In this document: positions 7,423-10,464 of the stretch, piece by piece
How the letters are laid out: every line of letters begins with the position of its first letter
Numbering within the stretch: position 1 is the first letter of the stretch
Assembly: GCA_003024985.2 (NCBI GenBank)
Contig: PXIH01S0037647.1
DNA from: Euperipatoides rowelli
Lineage: Eukaryota; Onychophora; Udeonychophora; Euonychophora; Peripatopsidae
Strand: one strand, 5' to 3'
Length of the DNA: 10,464 nt
Program-made: the position numbers and the translations under genes
The notes under the pieces: model-generated
The model's database searches: none
The model's input: the letters and a program-made list of their open reading frames with translations, nothing else
What the model was told of the DNA's origin: nothing

Positions 7423-9400
7423 TAATAAAATATTTAAAAATGCACATGTTTAGAATGTTCACACAACTTGAATATTATAGCCTATAGCTCATGTTTAAAT
7501 TTATGTATGCTAGTTAAATAGAAATATTTGTGAGCCAAAAGAGTTGCCACTCATTCCTGAAAGTTGCCATTCAGAGGCCTGTTTTAAGGGGCAACCTGAT
7601 GCCTCCCATTAAAAAAAATGAAGGATGAGTCCTGAATTTTAATTTTCTATATAATGCGATTGATTGTGAATAATAAAACTTATAATGGGAACTATATTTT
7701 TTTAATCTGTCTAATTTTAAAATGTTTATCATTAATTAAACTTATTTGAAACTTATAAAAATCATGTAAATATTTAAAAAAAAACCGGATCATTAGCTGG
7801 TTTAATTTTTCTTTATTTTGCAGCAATTCAGTAATTTCAATATAACAAGGAGCATGTTTTTTTTTTTTAAAAGCCTATTATGTTTTATTTACAGTACATA
7901 ATGTATATTTTAAAAAAAAATGAATCGCCTACTTTAATAAAACTGTCAAAAAACTTGCTTAATTATAAAGTAGGCTATGTTGATGAATATCTCTTAATTT
8001 ATTTAAAATAAAATAATAAAGCTAATTATTTAATCTAAAAATTAGCAATTTATTCCTTCTCTATTTCACATGAAATTTGAGATGTCTCAATTTTCCTTAA
8101 GAAAATTAAGTGGGTATTGCAATTCAAATACATAAATAAATGTAACCAACTACTGTTATGTTTATGACAACGAGCATGAGGAGCACTCACTAGATTTTTC
8201 CTACGTGCTTGTATAGACATAACATTATTTATTGTTGAACTTCTCACTTGTCGAATGCCACCCGAATCTGTTGTTTATAAAGGCCTATATAACTTGTCAA
8301 TTATACTTATGTTAATTCGACATTTTGTTGTCTAACTTATGCTTAGAAAATATATTTTATATTTCAAACAAATTGAGGGGGGACACTGTATTAAAAAAAC
8401 ACTCAAAATGGCTTGAAAAATCGATTTTCATAATTTGACATTTTTAAAATTTCCAATTACTTCTGAATAAAATACCAAATTTAACAGAAATATTCCATTT
8501 ATTTTGCCCATAATAACATTTATTGACCCTAGGTAGAGAATTTTTATCAAACTAATTTTAAAAATGGACTTATAAAACTAAAATTCTATTGTAAATATCT
8601 CCACTATTTTTTCAAATAAAAATATGTTTTGTTTTAATGTGTCCTCTAATGGAGAACATTTATAAAAATCTTCATAGATTAATCTGAGCCAATAAAATCA
8701 AGTCTTACAAAGACTATTTAGTAAACAAAAATTACTGAAGTATTGAAATGTGATGAAAATAAGAGTTTTGGTGGGTAATTGGGTTCATATGACATGTAGC
8801 ACTTAACAACAGCCAATCAAAAGTGAAAATACTTCTCTTTAATTCCAACTGACACATGGACTGCAGGTTCATCATTATTTACATTTCGGCTAAATATTAA
8901 CTTATTTTTAATAGATTAATTTTAATAAATATTATTTTTCAAGATTTGTTATTAAATTAAATCATAAAATTTTATTTATTTTACATCTTTACTTTGGTCA
9001 CTTTTTTTCATAGTGGTAGATTTTGACATTAAATAATTTTCAATCGCAGTTATAAAATTATCTACAGTATGATAATTAATCAAAGTTTCGTTGACATTTA
9101 AATATACTATACAGTAATTTCTTCAATTTTTTTTTATTGACCATATAATTGGATTTTCAAATTGAACTTATTCTGTTTTTGATTCCCTTCCTCTTCCCTT
9201 GTTTAGCTTGTTACTTTTAAAGTTTACATTTTAAATTACATACACAAATTAGTTCTGATAATTCTTTTTAAAATATTCCTGAATTAGTTTAAAATCAATT
9301 TATTGTCTAATAGCCAATAAGTTTTCTATTGATATTTTATGGTTTTTTTCTTAAATCCTGTAGTTGTAAGATTTAATGGTGTTTTTCTCAAAATGTTTTT
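7423..9400. other. AT-rich intronic sequence with no recognisable gene
   Basis: Nothing coding is recognised on either strand; the open frames present (for example minus strand 8247-8050) have no family features. Visible details are AGTTGCCA twice near 7544 and 7563, a 12-bp palindrome AAAATCGATTTT (8417-8428), and TACAGTA at about 7889 and 9063. It probably belongs to the RNF10 intron that follows the RING exon, but that cannot be proved without the next exon. Confidence 0.6.
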
Positions 9401-9504
9401 TTGGGTCATTCCATATCAAATCGACCAATAAAATGACCATTTTCAACCTTAACACTTTTGATTTTCTTAAAAATTGGTTAAATTGTTAGGAATGTAGAAT
9501 TTTG

Positions 9505-9520
9505 TACAGTATATACAGTA
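9505..9520. repeat. TACAGTATATACAGTA motif pair
   Basis: Two TACAGTA units 9 bases apart, in direct orientation. The same 16-mer occurs at 10400-10415, and a palindromic relative at 3387-3402. Confidence 0.75.
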
Positions 9521-9696
9521 TGCCAAATTATAGCTCCCTGGATCAAGTGGGTCAAAATATAAGACTTTGTAAATGAAAAAAAAAAAAGCATAAATTTTAG
9601 CGTTTTANGCAATTAAGATAGAGTTGATATTGATGTCATTCTGAAACTCCTGAGATAGGCTTTAAGGAAATATAATCAAATTAAAAGAAAAATGGA

Positions 9697-9744
9697 AAAA
9701 ATATTGCAAGGTCATTCTAATAGAATTTGACCTTGAATATTTTT
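9697..9744. repeat. Near-perfect 48-bp hairpin
   Basis: AAAAATATT-G-CAAGGTCA (9697-9714) faces TGACCTTG-AATATTTTT (9728-9744). The arms pair over 17 bp with one bulged G (9706), and the 13-base interior has its own TTCTA/TAGAA pairing (9715-9719 with 9721-9725). It could be a foldback transposon end, a hairpin RNA or a palindromic protein site holding an AAGGTCA nuclear-receptor half-site on each strand. No evidence selects among these. Confidence 0.7.
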
Positions 9745-9860
9745 AAAAACTACTTTTAAAATTTTGAAAAAAAATCACATGCAATTCTTAAAGCATTGAG
9801 CATGTGTATACCAAGTTTCAACTTGGGACAGTCATAAGATCATTAGTTTTTTAATGTTGA

Positions 9861-10464
9861 AGGGCAATACACCTTAACATAAAGCAGTCAGAAGCACAAT
9901 AATTAACACTTAAAAAGCCAATTTAAAATAATGTGTCTAAACATACTGTATTAATAATAAAATGATGATAAATTATTCAAGTTTAAATTTTATTTTTAAA
10001 TTATATAACTACATCATAAATATATTGGTATAATTTCAAAATAAATGAACAAGATAGCCGAATTTAACCCTTTGTGGACCAATTAATTTTTGCATAACTA
10101 CTCCACCAGGTCTTAATTATTTTTTAAAAAAAAAGTCATTTTTTTTTCCTTTTTCAAAATCTACTGTATAAGTTGAAAAAAAAAGGGGACAAAAACTTAG
10201 AAACATTTCTGACACGTGGTTGAAATTATTTACAGTAAATGTATTCATTTACGAGATAATTTATTGAAATTGAATGATACAAGCACTACAATGAAAAAAA
10301 AAAGTCTATATTGCATGAATAAAATTGAATGTATAAATATGGACTATAAACAGTATATCCTTGTGGGCATGTACAGTATATATACAATCTATGTATAAGT
10401 ACAGTATATACAGTATATATATATATAAATATAAATGTTCGTAAAAATACATTTGGATTAAAAT
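9861..10464. other. AT-rich non-coding tail of the window
   Basis: No gene recognised. Simple A and T runs dominate, and TACAGTA/TACTGTA motifs become frequent from 9943 to the end. A 60-codon open frame at 10216-10398 has a low-complexity composition without family features. Confidence 0.6.
10371..10433. repeat. TA-rich microsatellite built from TACAGTATA units
   Basis: Units of GTACAGTATATA and CAGTATATA grade into a pure TA run (about 10412-10427), suggesting expansion of the recurrent TACAGTA motif by slippage. Confidence 0.7.

Larger units (their letters stand above)
9401..9860. repeat. Possible old interspersed repeat with recurrent GGTCATTC
   Basis: GGTCATTCCATATCAAAT at 9404 is followed by the inverted AATGACC at 9432-9438. 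GGTCATTC recurs at 9710-9717 inside a long hairpin, and GGGTCAAAATAT lies at 9549. The text around it is less simple than the flanks. The opening phrase reminds me of a widespread interspersed repeat, but I cannot name it. One ambiguous base lies at 9608. Confidence 0.3.

Noticed and set aside
8050-8247. A minus-strand 65-codon open frame with several His and Cys residues.
   Set aside because: The Cys/His spacing does not form a zinc-finger pattern, and nothing else supports coding.
1-10464. CRISPR arrays, tRNA genes, rRNA or bacterial operon structure.
   Set aside because: There are no regularly spaced repeats, no tRNA B-box or cloverleaf I could find, and the introns and composition are clearly those of an animal nuclear genome.

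Overview
The window is AT-rich eukaryotic DNA (roughly three quarters A+T by eye) with long poly-A/poly-T runs, spliceosomal introns and scattered retroelement debris. The one recognisable host gene is an animal orthologue of RNF10, a RING-type E3 ubiquitin ligase, on the + strand. Small exons in long AT-rich introns and a CR1/Jockey-like LINE fragment suggest an invertebrate metazoan. I cannot name the phylum. Two isolated ambiguous bases (1635 and 9608) indicate a draft assembly. No bacterial operon, CRISPR array, rRNA or tRNA gene is visible.

Layout: 1-246 holds a minus-strand LINE reverse-transcriptase fragment. 247-1506 is AT-rich non-coding sequence with poly-C, poly-G and pyrimidine tracts. 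Four consecutive RNF10 exons follow: 1507-1670 (basic N-terminal region), 2503-2717 (conserved [11 protein letters not shown] region), 2825-2915 (conserved CQFVV...ADPD-like region) and 5248-5432 (the C3HC4 RING finger). Their phases agree at every junction (phase 1 in; then 0, 2, 0; phase 2 out), and they join into about 217 codons with no stop. The first exon or exons and everything downstream of the RING finger (most of the protein, judged from the roughly 800-residue vertebrate protein) are not recognisable here. The intron after the RING exon therefore runs at least 5 kb, to the end of the window.

The introns hold most of the unexplained structure. There is a two-copy dispersed repeat with a 39-bp identical core (2976-3014 and 6560-6598). 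A tiny poly-T insert is flanked by near-identical 20-bp direct repeats (2136-2229). Three strong inverted repeats lie at 5848-5937, 6142-6189 and 9697-9744, the second next to a sequence resembling a hAT-type transposon end. A CpG-rich patch (6841-7160) is followed by an open, splice-compatible stretch (7248-7422). The palindromic motif TACTGTA/TACAGTA and the motif TAGCCTA recur across the window. I found no convincing undescribed gene system. The best candidates for follow-up are the 39-bp core repeat, the splice-compatible 7248-7422 stretch and the 9697-9744 hairpin.
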